Shown piece after piece: positions 16,365 through 27,004 of a DNA stretch of 64,000 nt (the stretch's first letter is position 1; each line of letters starts with the position of its first letter). The notes beneath the pieces were generated by a model. The model made no database searches. It was not told the origin of the DNA and was given only the letters and a program-made list of their open reading frames with translations. A program made the position numbers and the translations under genes. This DNA is from Microvirga sp. TS319 (GTDB lineage: Bacteria; Pseudomonadota; Alphaproteobacteria; Rhizobiales; Beijerinckiaceae), in contig NZ_JBGGGT010000001.1 of assembly GCF_041276405.1 (NCBI RefSeq), positions 1,666,501 through 1,730,500 on the forward strand, written 5' to 3'.

Positions 16365-17908
16365 CTGACACCGTAACGCTTATTCCCGGCTCCGTTTCTC
16401 TGGCCGATTGGCGCTCCGTCTATTTAGGCGCAGCAGTCATACTCGACGACCGATGCCGCCCCAAGGTCGAGGCGGGTGCCGGGACCATCGAGGCCATCGT
16501 GGCCAAGGGCGATCCCGTCTACGGGATCAATACCGGCTTCGGAAAGCTCGCGAGCGTGCGCATCGGCTCGTCCGATCTCGCGACGCTCCAGCGCAACATC
16601 GTGCTGTCGCATGCGGCAGGCGTCGGCGAGCCCCTGCCGGCCGAGATCGTCCGGCTGGTCATGGTCCTGAAGCTCGCAAGTCTGGCGCAGGGAGCCTCCG
16701 GCGTGCGCTGGTCCACCATCGAGCACCTGGCCGCGTGCCTGAAGGCGGGGCTCTTCCCGGTTATTCCGGGCCAGGGCTCTGTCGGCGCCTCCGGCGATCT
16801 GGCTCCGCTCTCTCACATGACGGCGGCGCTCATGGGCGTGGGGGACATCCTCGTCGACGGCGTCCGCATGCCGGCCGAAGCGGCCCTCGCCAGAGCGGGC
16901 CTCAGACCCCTCGTTCTGGGCCCCAAGGAAGGCCTTGCGCTTCTCAACGGCACGCAGGTCTCGACGGCCCTGGCGCTCGCCGGCCTCTTCGAGGCGGAGC
17001 GGGTGTTCCAAGCGGCCCTTGTCACCGGGGCATTGGCGACCGACGCCGCCAAGGGATCGGACGGGCCTTTCGATGCCAGAATCCAGACGCTGCGGCGCCA
17101 CCGGGGACAGATCGAAGTGGCGGCCTCCCTGCGCATGCTGATGCAGGGCAGCGCCATCCGCGCCTCACATCTCATCAACGACGAACGCGTCCAGGATCCC
17201 TATTGTCTGCGCTGCCAGCCGCAGGTCATGGGCGCGGTCCTCGATCTGCTTCGTCAAGCGGGCGAAACGCTCGGCACGGAAGCGAACGGCGTCTCCGATA
17301 ATCCGCTCGTCTTCTCGGAAACCGGAGAGGTCATCTCGGGCGGCAACTTCCATGCAGAGCCCGTCGCCTTCGCGGCCGACATGATCGCCATGGCCTTGTG
17401 TGAAATCGGCTCTCTCGCCGAGCGGCGCATCGCCATGCTGGTCGATCCTGCCCTTTCGGGTCTGCCCGCCTTTCTGACACCGAAGCCGGGCTTGAATTCC
17501 GGCTTCATGATCCCTCAGGTGACCGCTGCGGCGCTCGTCTCCGAGAACAAGCAACGGGCCTATCCGGCCAGCGTCGATTCGATCCCGACGTCAGCCAACC
17601 AGGAAGATCACGTGTCCATGGCGACCCATGGCGCACGGCGTCTCCTGAGCATGGCGGCAAATACCGCGAACATCATCGGGATCGAACTGCTCGCCGCGGC
17701 ACAGGGCTGCGATTTTCATGCACCGATGCACTCGAGCGTGCGGCTCGAGGATGCGCGCGCACTCCTGCGGGCCGAAGTACCGCATCTGGACGAAGACCGG
17801 CACATGGCTCCCGATATGGAACGCGCGACCATGCTGGTCGCGTCCGGCGCTCTCGCGGCCGCAGCGGGCCATGATGTCCTGCCGTTCGTGGCTGATGAAG
17901 AACTGTGA
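16361..17908 (+). CDS. hutH: Histidine ammonia-lyase HutH
   Basis: Removes ammonia from L-histidine to give urocanate, the first step. The protein has 515 aa, the normal length. The electrophilic MIO prosthetic group would form from Ala-Ser-Gly at residues 143-145 in [20 protein letters not shown] near residue 54 and the late [10 protein letters not shown] are family hallmarks. The GTG at 16361 overlaps the hutI stop; a longer frame from 16187 runs inside hutI and is rejected. Translationally coupled to hutI and hutG. Confidence 0.95.
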   Translation: MTDTVTLIPGSVSLADWRSVYLGAAVILDDRCRPKVEAGAGTIEAIVAKGDPVYGINTGFGKLASVRIGSSDLATLQRNIVLSHAAGVGEPLPAEIVRLVMVLKLASLAQGASGVRWSTIEHLAACLKAGLFPVIPGQGSVGASGDLAPLSHMTAALMGVGDILVDGVRMPAEAALARAGLRPLVLGPKEGLALLNGTQVSTALALAGLFEAERVFQAALVTGALATDAAKGSDGPFDARIQTLRRHRGQIEVAASLRMLMQGSAIRASHLINDERVQDPYCLRCQPQVMGAVLDLLRQAGETLGTEANGVSDNPLVFSETGEVISGGNFHAEPVAFAADMIAMALCEIGSLAERRIAMLVDPALSGLPAFLTPKPGLNSGFMIPQVTAAALVSENKQRAYPASVDSIPTSANQEDHVSMATHGARRLLSMAANTANIIGIELLAAAQGCDFHAPMHSSVRLEDARALLRAEVPHLDEDRHMAPDMERATMLVASGALAAAAGHDVLPFVADEEL

Positions 17909-18780
17909 AAGGCAAAGCGGCCATCATGACTGCTTCGGATTGTTCCCCCTCGCTCTCCGTCATACGCGGAGACGCGCCGCTGATCGTGAGCCTACCCCAT
18001 ACGGGCACGGAGATTCCGGCCGAATACGAAGCGGGCCTGGTGTCTCCCTGGCTCGCGCGCAAGGACGCCGATTGGTGGATCGAGCAGCTTTACGACTTCG
18101 CTCCCGGTCTCGGTGCAACCGTGATCCGCACGTCGATTTCCCGCACGGTGATCGACGTGAACCGCGATCCCTCGGGCATGTCGCTTTATCCGGGACAGGC
18201 GACGACGGAGCTATGTCCCACCACGACCTTCGACGGCGAACTGCTCTACAAGCAGGGAGCGGCACCGGCGGCTGAGGAGATCGCCAAACGTCGCGCGCGC
18301 TTTTTCGACCCGTATCACGCGACGTTCCGGGCCGAGGTCGAACGGCTGCGGGCGCGGCATGACCGTGTCGTCATCTATGACTGCCACTCGATCCGATCAA
18401 TCATCCCGCGCTTGTTCGATGGCACCCTGCCTCACTTCAACATCGGCACCAACGGCGGAGCCACCTGCGCTCCCGCTCTCAGCGATGCCGTCGAGACGAT
18501 CTGCGCGGGCAGTGGCTTCAGCCATGTGGTCAACGGGCGTTTCAAAGGCGGCTACATCACGCGCAACCTGGGCAAGCCCGAGACGGGTGTTCACGCCATT
18601 CAAATGGAGCTCGCCTGCCGCGGCTACATGCGTGAGCCTCTCGGCCCGGTCGCCGAGGGCGCATGGCCGACATCCTATGACGAGGCCTATGCGGCGCCCA
18701 TGCGCGCCGTTCTCACCCGCATTCTCGAAACCTGTCTTTCCTTCGCCGCAACCGAAGCCTCGTCGAGGACCAAGCCATGA
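17905..18780 (+). CDS. hutG: N-formylglutamate deformylase HutG
   Basis: Hydrolyses N-formyl-L-glutamate to glutamate and formate, the last step. FGase-family motifs [10 protein letters not shown] (near residue 30), [12 protein letters not shown] and YDCHSIRS (metal site) are present; 291 aa from GTG 17905. That GTG overlaps the hutH stop (GTGA), but an ATG at 17926 gives an N-terminus closer to homologues, so either start is possible. The stop overlaps hutU (ATGA). It completes the pathway with HutF. Confidence 0.93.
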   Translation: MKGKAAIMTASDCSPSLSVIRGDAPLIVSLPHTGTEIPAEYEAGLVSPWLARKDADWWIEQLYDFAPGLGATVIRTSISRTVIDVNRDPSGMSLYPGQATTELCPTTTFDGELLYKQGAAPAAEEIAKRRARFFDPYHATFRAEVERLRARHDRVVIYDCHSIRSIIPRLFDGTLPHFNIGTNGGATCAPALSDAVETICAGSGFSHVVNGRFKGGYITRNLGKPETGVHAIQMELACRGYMREPLGPVAEGAWPTSYDEAYAAPMRAVLTRILETCLSFAATEASSRTKP

Positions 18781-20441
18781 CCCGCATCGACAACACCCGC
18801 GTGATCCGCGCCGCGCACGGCACAGATCTGTCGGCCAAAAGCTGGCTGACCGAAGCGCCCCTGCGCATGCTGATGAACAATCTCGATCCCGACGTGGCCG
18901 AGAAGCCGGGCGAGCTCGTCGTCTATGGCGGCATCGGTCGTGCGGCACGCGACTGGGAGAGCTTCGACCGCATCGTTGCTGCGCTCAAGGCCCTGGAGGC
19001 GGACGAGACCTTGCTCGTGCAATCCGGCAAGCCCGTCGGAGTCTTCCGCACGCATCCTGACGCGCCCCGCGTGCTGATCGCCAATTCCAACCTCGTGCCG
19101 CACTGGGCAACCTGGGACAAATATCACGAGCTCGACCGCAAGGGCCTCATGATGTACGGCCAGATGACGGCGGGTTCCTGGATCTATATCGGCAGCCAGG
19201 GCATCGTGCAGGGCACCTACGAAACCTTCGTCGAGGTCGGCCGCCAGCACTACGACGGCGACCTGTCGGGGCGCTGGATCCTCACGGCCGGCCTTGGCGG
19301 AATGGGTGGTGCGCAGCCGCTCGCGGCCACCATGGCGGGAGCATCCTGCCTTGCCGTGGAATGCCAGCCGAGCCGCATCGAGATGCGCCTGAGGACGGGC
19401 TATCTCGACCGACGCGCCGATACGCTGGACGAGGCGCTTGCGATCATCGAGCAATCGTGCCGTGAGAAGAAACCTGTATCGGTCGGCCTCCTCGGCAATG
19501 CCGCCGAGATTTTCCCGGAGATCTACCGGCGCGGCATCCGCCCGGATGCCGTCACGGACCAGACCTCGGCGCATGATCCGATCAACGGCTATCTGCCGAA
19601 GGGCTGGACTCTCGCGGAGTGGGAGTCGAGGCGCGAAAGCGACCCGAAGACCGTCGAGCGCGCTGCCAGACACTCCATGGCGGAGCATGTGCGCGCCATG
19701 CTGGATTTTCATCGCGCCGGCGTGCCGACCCTCGACTACGGCAACAACATCCGCCAGATGGCGAAGGAAGAAGGCGTCGCCGATGCCTTCGCGTTTCCGG
19801 GCTTCGTGCCGGCCTATATCCGGCCGCTCTTCTGCCGCGGGATCGGCCCCTTCCGCTGGGCCGCGCTCTCGGGCGATCCGGAGGACATCTACCGCACCGA
19901 CGCCAAGGTGAAGGAGCTGCTCCCGGACAACAAGCATCTCCATCACTGGCTCGACATGGCCCGCGAGCGCATCCATTTTCAGGGGCTGCCTGCCCGCATC
20001 TGCTGGGTCGGCCTCGGCGACCGCCATCGCCTCGGCCTCGCCTTCAACGAAATGGTCGCCGGGGGCGAACTGAAGGCGCCTGTCGTGATCGGCCGCGACC
20101 ATCTCGATTCCGGTTCGGTCGCAAGCCCCAACCGCGAGACCGAAGCCATGCAGGACGGATCGGATGCGGTGTCCGATTGGCCGCTTCTGAACGCCCTTCT
20201 CAACTGTGCGTCCGGAGCCACCTGGGTGTCGTTGCACCATGGCGGCGGCGTGGGGATGGGCTTCTCGCAACATTCGGGAATGGTGATCGTCTGCGACGGC
20301 ACGCCCGAGGCCGCCAAGCGCATCGAACGAGTGCTCTGGAATGATCCCGCCAGCGGCGTGATGCGCCATGCCGATGCGGGATACGACATTGCGATCGGCT
20401 GCGCCCGCGATCACGGGCTCAACCTCCCGAGCCTTGGCTAG
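18777..20441 (+). CDS. hutU: Urocanate hydratase HutU
   Basis: NAD-dependent urocanase of 554 aa converting urocanate to 4-imidazolone-5-propanoate (second step). NAD-binding region [20 protein letters not shown] is near residues 178-197, and the conserved active-site stretch around [10 protein letters not shown] lies in the second half. The size matches the family (about 555 aa). ATG 18777 overlaps the hutG stop. A long open frame on the opposite strand (18687-20453) is only a GC-codon shadow. Confidence 0.96.
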   Translation: MTRIDNTRVIRAAHGTDLSAKSWLTEAPLRMLMNNLDPDVAEKPGELVVYGGIGRAARDWESFDRIVAALKALEADETLLVQSGKPVGVFRTHPDAPRVLIANSNLVPHWATWDKYHELDRKGLMMYGQMTAGSWIYIGSQGIVQGTYETFVEVGRQHYDGDLSGRWILTAGLGGMGGAQPLAATMAGASCLAVECQPSRIEMRLRTGYLDRRADTLDEALAIIEQSCREKKPVSVGLLGNAAEIFPEIYRRGIRPDAVTDQTSAHDPINGYLPKGWTLAEWESRRESDPKTVERAARHSMAEHVRAMLDFHRAGVPTLDYGNNIRQMAKEEGVADAFAFPGFVPAYIRPLFCRGIGPFRWAALSGDPEDIYRTDAKVKELLPDNKHLHHWLDMARERIHFQGLPARICWVGLGDRHRLGLAFNEMVAGGELKAPVVIGRDHLDSGSVASPNRETEAMQDGSDAVSDWPLLNALLNCASGATWVSLHHGGGVGMGFSQHSGMVIVCDGTPEAAKRIERVLWNDPASGVMRHADAGYDIAIGCARDHGLNLPSLG

Positions 20442-20451
20442 GCCGCGCGCC

Positions 20452-21036
20452 ATGCACCTCGTTCCCTCGACCAGCTATCGACGCATGCCGTGGAAGAACG
20501 GCGGCGGCGAGACGATTGAGATCATCGCCTCCCCTGAGGGCTCGACCCTGGACACCTTCGATTGGCGGGTCAGCATGGCGAAGGTCGCATCGTCCGGCCC
20601 CTTCTCCCTGTTTCCGGAGATCGACCGAACGCTCGCCGTGCTCGATGGCAACGGAATCCGGCTGTCCATCGCAGGGCGGGGCGAGGTTCTGGTCGGTCTC
20701 GGCACCGCCCCCGTTTCGTTCCCGGGCGACGTCCCGGTCGACGCGGGCCTCGTGGACGGATCCATCATGGATCTGAACGTGATGACCCGGCGGGGTCGCT
20801 ACGGACATGCCATGACCCGAATGGCCGACACGGGGGAATTCGGCGTGACGTGCCGCGGCGACATCACGCTCATGCTCGTGACCGGCTCCGGCGCGACGGC
20901 ATATGGCGCCGGCACGACGATCGAGGCCGAGGATAGCGACACGATCATCGTTTCCAAGACTGCGGGGGCGGAGTTAGTCCACATCAGCTCGCGGGGCGTC
21001 TTGGAACTCTACATCATCGACATATGGCGAGCGTAA
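20452..21036 (+). CDS. hutD: HutD family protein
   Basis: HutD of 194 aa, a two-domain cupin-fold protein found only in hut operons and thought to limit pathway flux. The N-terminal PWKNGGGETIEI pattern, DWRVSMAKV and SLFPEIDRTLAVLDG are diagnostic. ATG 20452 lies 10 bp after hutU; an in-frame opening at 20368 runs inside hutU and is rejected. The biochemical role is not firmly established in the family. Confidence 0.9.
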   Translation: MHLVPSTSYRRMPWKNGGGETIEIIASPEGSTLDTFDWRVSMAKVASSGPFSLFPEIDRTLAVLDGNGIRLSIAGRGEVLVGLGTAPVSFPGDVPVDAGLVDGSIMDLNVMTRRGRYGHAMTRMADTGEFGVTCRGDITLMLVTGSGATAYGAGTTIEAEDSDTIIVSKTAGAELVHISSRGVLELYIIDIWRA

Positions 21037-21037
21037 C

Positions 21038-22150
21038 GTGACAGACCCGATCAGCCTCAATCCTCACATTGTTGTCCTTCCGCCATACAATGCCGGCATG
21101 AGCATCGGGGCGGCGCGCCGGGCCAGCGGTCACCAATCCATCGCGCGGCTAGCCAGCAACGAGAACCCCGACGGCTGTTCCCCGGCGGTTCTGGAAGCCC
21201 TCGCTCCGACAGGACTGGAGCCGTGGCGCTACTCCGATCCGGCGTGCATGGTTCTTCGCGAGGCGCTGAGCGAGCATCTTGCCACCCATCCCGATCATAT
21301 CGTCGTCGGAAACGGATCGGAGGAAATGATCGCGGCCCTCTCGCGCGCCCTGTTGCTGCCGGGCGACCACGTGGCGACCGTGGCCCCGAGTTTCGGTCTT
21401 CACGAAATCGAGCCCCGTGCGATGGGAGCGACGGTCGTGAAGATTCCTATGACATCGGATCTGGCCTTCGACCTACCGGCCATCCTCGACGCCTTGTCCC
21501 GGCGGCCGAAGCTCCTGATGCTCAGTTCGCCCTGGAACCCGGTCGGACCCGCACTGTCGCACGACGCCCTGGACGCCATTCTCAAGTGCATAAGCCGCGA
21601 AACCGTACTCGTCTTCGACGAGGCATATTTCGAGTATGCCGACGAGGCAGCGCGCGTGGACGGCGTCGCCCTGCTCGCCGCGACGGATATCCGCTACGTC
21701 GTACTCAGGACCTTCTCGAAAGCCTATGGCCTGGCCGGGCTCAGGGTTGGATATGCCGTCTGCTCCGATATCCAGGTCGCGGATGCGATCCGGAAGGCCA
21801 AGACACCCTTCAACGTCAACGTCGCCGCTCAGACGGCCGCCCTCGCGGCCTTGGGCGACCAGGCGTGGATGAAGGCGTCGGTGGCGCGCACCCGGGCCGA
21901 GCGGGGGCGTGTTGCGTTGGCCCTGCAGGATATGGGCTATGCGCCTGCGGTGTCGCAGACCAACTTTCTGTTCTTCGCGTGTCATAGCGACAGCACCGAC
22001 ATCGCCGATCGCCTGCTCAAGGAGGGCGTCATCGTCAAGCCGTGGCGGGAAGACGGTTACCAGAACTTCCTGCGCATTACGATCGGTCATCCTGACGAAA
22101 ACGACCGGCTGCTCCTCGCCTTGCGGTCCCTGACGATTTCGAAGGTCTAG
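21038..22150 (+). CDS. HisC-like aminotransferase within the hut operon
   Basis: PLP-dependent fold-type-I aminotransferase of 370 aa, resembling histidinol-phosphate aminotransferase. Features are ASNENPDGCSPAV near residue 40, VFDEAYFEYAD near 195 and the Schiff-base lysine in FSKAYGLAGLRVGY near 230. GTG 21038 is 1 bp after the hutD stop, so it belongs to the hut transcript. A second hisC in a degradation operon suggests not biosynthesis but transamination between histidine and imidazolepyruvate, or use of a histidine analogue. That role is inference. Confidence 0.85.
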   Translation: MTDPISLNPHIVVLPPYNAGMSIGAARRASGHQSIARLASNENPDGCSPAVLEALAPTGLEPWRYSDPACMVLREALSEHLATHPDHIVVGNGSEEMIAALSRALLLPGDHVATVAPSFGLHEIEPRAMGATVVKIPMTSDLAFDLPAILDALSRRPKLLMLSSPWNPVGPALSHDALDAILKCISRETVLVFDEAYFEYADEAARVDGVALLAATDIRYVVLRTFSKAYGLAGLRVGYAVCSDIQVADAIRKAKTPFNVNVAAQTAALAALGDQAWMKASVARTRAERGRVALALQDMGYAPAVSQTNFLFFACHSDSTDIADRLLKEGVIVKPWREDGYQNFLRITIGHPDENDRLLLALRSLTISKV

Positions 22151-22298
22151 GCCCTCGGTGAAAACCCGCCCGGCCAACATACCAGACATAAGGCCGGTGA
22201 TATGATGGCGCGGCCGGCCACGATATTCATATCCGGGCGCCGGATTCGCGAGTAAAGAAGGATTTCCAGGAGCAATCCGGCGTACGGGACGAGTTTTT

Positions 22299-23033
22299 AT
22301 GCATATCTATGAGCGGATCCGGGACGATATCGAAAGGCGGATCATGTCAGGCGAATGGGCGCCTGGAGACCGGGTTCCCTTCGAAACCGAATTGGCGGAG
22401 CAGTACGGCTGCTCGCGTATGACCGTGAACAAAGTTCTCTCGGCCCTTGCCAATCAGGGATTGATCATCAGAAAACGTCGCGCCGGTTCCGTCGTGGCTG
22501 CCCCGAGCGCCGACCGCGCCGTTCTCGAGATCCAGGATTTCGCGCTGGAAGCCGAGCGCGCCGGCAAGACGTACCAGCACAAGGTCCTGCACCGCGGCGT
22601 GGAGGCGATCGACGCTGCGGCCGCAACGCGGACCGGTGCTCGAGCCGGCTCGAAAGTGCTCTGCGTCACGACGTTGCATCTCGTGGAAGGTCAGCCGGAA
22701 GCCTACGAGGAGCGTATCATCAATCTTGCGGCTGTGCCGGAAGCCCGCACGGAGCAGTTCGAGCAGATGCCCCCCGGAACATGGCTGTTGAACCGGGTGC
22801 CCTGGACGGATGCGGAGCATGTGATTCGGGCGGTCAATGCCGATGCCAAGCTGCATAAGCACCTTCAAATCCCGTCCGGCACCGCATGCCTGCTTCTGGA
22901 GCGGCGAACGTGGCAGGCCGGGATCTTCATGACGGAGGCCCGCATCACCTACCCTGGCGAGCGTCACCGGCTGGTCGGCCGGTTCTCACCGGCCGGGACT
23001 GGACAGTTCCCGGACCGATCAAAGCCCGCATGA
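22299..23033 (+). CDS. hutC: Histidine-utilisation repressor HutC (GntR family, UTRA domain)
   Basis: GntR-family regulator of 244 aa. The N-terminal winged helix spans about residues 4-65 (HIYERIRDDIERRI, then YGCSRMTVNKVLSALANQG), followed by a UTRA ligand domain with RRTWQAGIFMTEARITYPGERHRLVGRF near the end, which is HutC-like. Urocanate is the known inducer in this family. It lies 148 bp after the hisC-like gene, so it may have its own promoter. Its likely targets are the palindromes at 15075 and 15099. Converges on the FAD oxidase gene. Confidence 0.92.
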   Translation: MHIYERIRDDIERRIMSGEWAPGDRVPFETELAEQYGCSRMTVNKVLSALANQGLIIRKRRAGSVVAAPSADRAVLEIQDFALEAERAGKTYQHKVLHRGVEAIDAAAATRTGARAGSKVLCVTTLHLVEGQPEAYEERIINLAAVPEARTEQFEQMPPGTWLLNRVPWTDAEHVIRAVNADAKLHKHLQIPSGTACLLLERRTWQAGIFMTEARITYPGERHRLVGRFSPAGTGQFPDRSKPA

Positions 23034-23059
23034 GCGTAATCCAGGCCGGTACGGGCGCC

Positions 23060-24457
23060 TCAGAGCGGGTCGACCACCTTCCCAGGATTGAGCAGGCCCT
23101 TCGGATCGAGGAGACCTTTGATGGCGCGTGAGAGTTTCTGCTTCACCGGATCTGCGTAGCGCTCGAAGGCCGCCCGCTTTTTGAGGCCGATCCCGTGCTC
23201 CGCCGAGAAACACCCTCCGATCGCATCGAGAGGCGCATACAGCAGGTCCTCGATACGCTGCTGAATGGGCGTCGGCAACGGACCCTCGATATTGAGGACT
23301 ATGTGGAGATTGCCATCGGCCAGGTGGCCGAAGATATACGGATCCAACTGCGGGTCGATGCTCCTGAGCGCCGGGCCAAGACGATCGACATAGCTGTCGA
23401 TCGCTCTGCCTGGAACGGAAACGTCGAACGAAGGCGCCTGTGGATGAAGGCGGTAAAGGATCTCGGTGTCCTCGCGAACCCGCCAGATCCGGTCGGCCTG
23501 TTGCACGGAGCTGGCGACAACGCCGTCCTTGATGATCCCTGCATCCTCATAGATCGCCGTTAATCCGTCTTCCAATGCCGCGGAAGCAGCCTCGAAGCTA
23601 TCCCCGCCGAGTTCAAGCGCCAGGAGGCAGTCGGCGTCGAGAGGAAGCTGGCCCTGTTCGAACCCTAAGGCTGCGCCGGTGGTCTGCGCGTATTTGCGCC
23701 ACATGATCTCCGCGGCGCGTAGATTCGTACCGCCGCGCGACAGAAAGTGCGTCACGACCCCCTGGGCTGCGGCCGCGTTGTCGACGCCGACGAGAGCGGT
23801 CGCTCGCGCGCGGACCAACGGCTCAAGCTTGACGACTGCACGGGTCACGATCCCGAGCGTTCCTTCCGCGCCAATGAACAGGTGCTTGAGATCATACCCG
23901 GCACTTGTCTTCATGACCCGGGTCAGATCGCTGAAAATGCTTCCATCCGGGAGCACGGCTTCAAGCCCGAGCACGCGATGGCGCATGACACCGGATCGAA
24001 ATGCCATGATGCCTCCGGCATTGCTCGAAATGAGACCGCCCACCGTCGCCGAGCCGCGCGCCGCAAGGTCGATGGCGGGATCGAGCCCGAATGCTCTCGC
24101 GGCCTCCTGCAGCGCGCCCAGAGTCACGCCTGCCTGGACCAAGGCGATGCCCGACACAGGATCGATTTCTTCGATGCGATCAAGTGCGCCCAGATCACAG
24201 ATCAGCGTTTCGGGAGTCGTGACGGCGCCACCGACCAGGCCCGTTCGTCCCCCATGAGGTACGACCGGGATCTCCCTCGGACAGCACCAGCGCAGGAGTT
24301 TCGCGACGGCATCGGGCGAATCCGGCCGGACTGCGGCGAATGCGTTGAAGTTCCGCGCATCCCATCCTGGATCTCGTCCGGCAAGTTCACTTTGCCCTTG
24401 CATGGATCCCCCGCCGATCATGCTGCGCAATTCTTCGATGTCGTGCGCGTAGCGCAT
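23060..24457 (-). CDS. FAD-linked 2-hydroxyacid dehydrogenase (GlcD/D-lactate dehydrogenase family)
   Basis: VAO-type flavoprotein of 465 aa. The FAD-binding PP-loop VVPHGGRTGLVGGAV is near residue 60, followed by ARGSATVGGLISSNAGG near 137 and the C-terminal SAEHGIGLKKRAA. Such enzymes oxidise D-2-hydroxy acids to 2-oxo acids and pass electrons to quinone or cytochrome. It is the last gene of the minus-strand cluster with the Dpp-type transporter, 37 bp after the ATPase. Next to a HisC-like transaminase, a substrate such as imidazolelactate is conceivable, but this is a guess. Confidence 0.85.
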   Translation of the reverse strand: MRYAHDIEELRSMIGGGSMQGQSELAGRDPGWDARNFNAFAAVRPDSPDAVAKLLRWCCPREIPVVPHGGRTGLVGGAVTTPETLICDLGALDRIEEIDPVSGIALVQAGVTLGALQEAARAFGLDPAIDLAARGSATVGGLISSNAGGIMAFRSGVMRHRVLGLEAVLPDGSIFSDLTRVMKTSAGYDLKHLFIGAEGTLGIVTRAVVKLEPLVRARATALVGVDNAAAAQGVVTHFLSRGGTNLRAAEIMWRKYAQTTGAALGFEQGQLPLDADCLLALELGGDSFEAASAALEDGLTAIYEDAGIIKDGVVASSVQQADRIWRVREDTEILYRLHPQAPSFDVSVPGRAIDSYVDRLGPALRSIDPQLDPYIFGHLADGNLHIVLNIEGPLPTPIQQRIEDLLYAPLDAIGGCFSAEHGIGLKKRAAFERYADPVKQKLSRAIKGLLDPKGLLNPGKVVDPL

Positions 24458-24494
24458 GCAAAATCTCCGGCAGTTCCGTTGTTAGACGATCTCG

Positions 24495-26156
24495 TCACGA
24501 TGCCGCGCTGGAGACATCGGGCCGGCGGGCCGCCAGAAGTCGGTCTAGCCACTCCGGATCGACGTCCGGAACCGACGCCAGCAGAAGCTCCGTATAGGCA
24601 GGATGAGGTGGCGTGAGGACGTCCGCCTTCGTGCCTCGCTGGACGACCTTCCCCCTATGCATTACGACGACCTGATCGGCGATGGCTTTGACCGTCGCGA
24701 TATCATGCGTGATGAAGAGATAGGAGATCGACAGCTCCCTCTGCAATCGCAAGAGGAGCTTCAGGATCTCTTCCTGAACGAGTTGGTCGAGAGCGGACGT
24801 CACCTCGTCGCAGACGATCAATTCCGGATTGGCTGCAAGGGCACGCGCAATGCAGACGCGCTGCTTCTGACCGCCGGAGAGCGACGCGGGCAACCGATCG
24901 AGATACTTCGCGCTCAGCTCGATCATGTCGAGAAGCTGGACGATGCGCTGCTCCCGCCGTTGCCCGTTCAGCCCGAAATAGAACTCGAGAGGCCGTCCAA
25001 TGATCTCGCGAACGGTATGGCGTGGATTGAGCGAGGCATCCGGGCTCTGATGAATCATCTGCAGGCGACGCAGCTGCTCCTTGCTCCGATCCCTGACGGT
25101 ACGCGGGAGCCTTTCGCCGGAAAACGTGATCTCCCCCGAGCTGGGCTTGAGGAGACCCGTAATGACCCGGGCGAGCGTCGATTTTCCGGAACCGGATTCG
25201 CCGACAACCGCCACCGTGCGGCCACGCTCGATCTCCACCGTGACATCCTCCAGTGCCGGCACCGTGCCGTAATGGGCCGTGAGATCCCTCACCGTCAGAA
25301 GTTCATTGCCTCTTGGCACGGCATCCTTCGCAAGCTTCCTCACGGCCCACAGGGACCGGGTATAGTCATGCTGCGGATGCGCCAGCATGGTCCGCGTAGG
25401 GGCCTCTTCGATCAGGCGGCCGTGCCGCAGCACCATGATTTTGTGGGCGAGCTGAGCGACGACGGCGAGATCGTGGGTGATATAGATTGCAGCGGTTTGG
25501 AACTCCTCCACGATCCTGCGGATCGCGGCCAAGACCTCGACTTGAGTGGTCACGTCCAACGCCGTCGTCGGCTCGTCGAAGATGATAACGTCGGGACGGC
25601 ATACCATCGCCATCGCGGTCATGACCCTCTGGAGCTGGCCACCCGACACTTCGTGAGGATACCGGAAGCCGATCGTTTCGGGATTCGGAAGAGCAAGGCG
25701 GCAAAACAGATCCTGGGCATCCTGGACTGCCTCCTGTCGGGAGCGCCCTCCCCGAGTCACAGCGACCTCGACGACCTGATCCATGAGCCGTCGCGCGGGA
25801 TTGAATGACGCCGCCGCGCTTTGCGCGACATACGCAATCTTCGAGCCTCTCAACGCACGGCGTTCCGCGGGAGGCATGTGCAGGAGATCCTGTCCTCTGA
25901 AGTGGACTGTTCCGCCCACGACGCGGCATCCGGCGCGGGCATAACCCATCGCGGCGAGACCAATCGTCGACTTTCCGGCACCCGACTCGCCTATGAGCCC
26001 GAGGACCTCTCCCCGGTGCAGCGTCAGGTCCAGCTCGTGCACGATCTTGTGCCAGGAACCGCCGCTGAACCCTTCCATCCCGAGCCCACGGATCTCGAGA
26101 ATGACGTCACGGTTCATCGCTGCGCTCATGGAAACGATCCGTTGTTCAATTCTCAT
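24495..26156 (-). CDS. Dpp/Opp-type ABC transporter, fused double ATPase
   Basis: Two ATP-binding modules in one 553-aa chain (DppD-DppF fusion). Module 1 has GESGAGKST near residue 57, signature VSGGQLQR and FDEPTTALD. Module 2, from about residue 300, has GESGSGKST, LSGGQKQR and CDEVTSALD. ATG 26156 overlaps the upstream permease stop by 11 bp and has GGAG 6 nt upstream. It should energise import of a peptide-like or other oligopeptide-transporter substrate through the two permeases encoded just upstream. Confidence 0.9.
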   Translation of the reverse strand: MRIEQRIVSMSAAMNRDVILEIRGLGMEGFSGGSWHKIVHELDLTLHRGEVLGLIGESGAGKSTIGLAAMGYARAGCRVVGGTVHFRGQDLLHMPPAERRALRGSKIAYVAQSAAASFNPARRLMDQVVEVAVTRGGRSRQEAVQDAQDLFCRLALPNPETIGFRYPHEVSGGQLQRVMTAMAMVCRPDVIIFDEPTTALDVTTQVEVLAAIRRIVEEFQTAAIYITHDLAVVAQLAHKIMVLRHGRLIEEAPTRTMLAHPQHDYTRSLWAVRKLAKDAVPRGNELLTVRDLTAHYGTVPALEDVTVEIERGRTVAVVGESGSGKSTLARVITGLLKPSSGEITFSGERLPRTVRDRSKEQLRRLQMIHQSPDASLNPRHTVREIIGRPLEFYFGLNGQRREQRIVQLLDMIELSAKYLDRLPASLSGGQKQRVCIARALAANPELIVCDEVTSALDQLVQEEILKLLLRLQRELSISYLFITHDIATVKAIADQVVVMHRGKVVQRGTKADVLTPPHPAYTELLLASVPDVDPEWLDRLLAARRPDVSSAAS

Positions 26157-27003
26157 CGCGCGCTCCGCTCGTCGACGCCACGGCCCAATCCACGATCAAG
26201 TTGACGGCAACCGTCAGAAGAGCAATAGCGGAAGCGGGAAACAGCGGCATGAGAATGCCGAACGAGACCGCCGCCGCGTTCTCTCGCACCATTGACCCCC
26301 AATCGGCCGTCGGCGGCTGAATTCCCAATCCAACGAAGCTCAATGTCGCGATGAAAAGGAACACGAAGCAGAACCGTAGACCGAACTCCGCCGCCAATGG
26401 GGCAATGGCGTTCGGCAACAATTCCCGACGCATGATCCAACCTATGCTTTCGCCGCGCAATCTTGCAACCTCGACGAAGTCTTGCGCCTCGAGATCCATG
26501 GCCACGGCCCGGGTGATGCGAAAAACGCGCGTAGCGTCGAGAAGAGCGATGACCCCGATGAGAACAGGGACCGATGATCCGAGGACCGCCAACACCATCA
26601 AGGCGAAGATCAGGGTCGGAAAGCCCATCATGACGTCGACGATACGGCTGATAACCTGATCGACGGCGCCGCGCATCGTCGCCGCGAGAAGGCCGCAGGT
26701 AATTCCGACCGAGAACGAGATCATGGTCGTCAGGAGAGCGATCAATATCGAGTTGCGGGCGCCGAAGATCAGCCGAGTCAACACATCGCGTCCCAGATGG
26801 TCGGTTCCGAGCCAAGTCGTCGACGCGGGGTCGCCCGCTGCTGCCACCCCGAGGCCGGGCGCCCAGGGATCCCCCACGATCTGCCCCTCTGCATAAGGCG
26901 CGATCCACGGCGCGAACAGGACACAGAGCAGATTGACCGCCAATATGCCGATTCCGATCTTGGCCGACAAAGGCGCATGTTTGAGCTTATCGGGAATGTT
27001 CAT
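26146..27003 (-). CDS. Dpp/Opp-type ABC transporter permease (DppC-like)
   Basis: Inner-membrane permease of 285 aa. The N-terminal hydrophobic segment (residues 15-35) is followed by the DppC hallmark TTWLGTDHLGRDVLTRLIFGARNS near residue 62, a helical bundle, and the coupling-helix region FVEVARLRGESIGWIMRRELLPNAIAPL. It pairs with the DppB-like subunit encoded 1 bp upstream. Confidence 0.9.
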   Translation of the reverse strand: MNIPDKLKHAPLSAKIGIGILAVNLLCVLFAPWIAPYAEGQIVGDPWAPGLGVAAAGDPASTTWLGTDHLGRDVLTRLIFGARNSILIALLTTMISFSVGITCGLLAATMRGAVDQVISRIVDVMMGFPTLIFALMVLAVLGSSVPVLIGVIALLDATRVFRITRAVAMDLEAQDFVEVARLRGESIGWIMRRELLPNAIAPLAAEFGLRFCFVFLFIATLSFVGLGIQPPTADWGSMVRENAAAVSFGILMPLFPASAIALLTVAVNLIVDWAVASTSGARDEN

Positions 27004-27004
27004 C

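Noticed and set aside
18687..20453. 588-codon open frame on the minus strand opposite hutU
   Set aside because: Antisense shadow of a high-GC gene; hutU is unmistakable and the antisense product has no family pattern.
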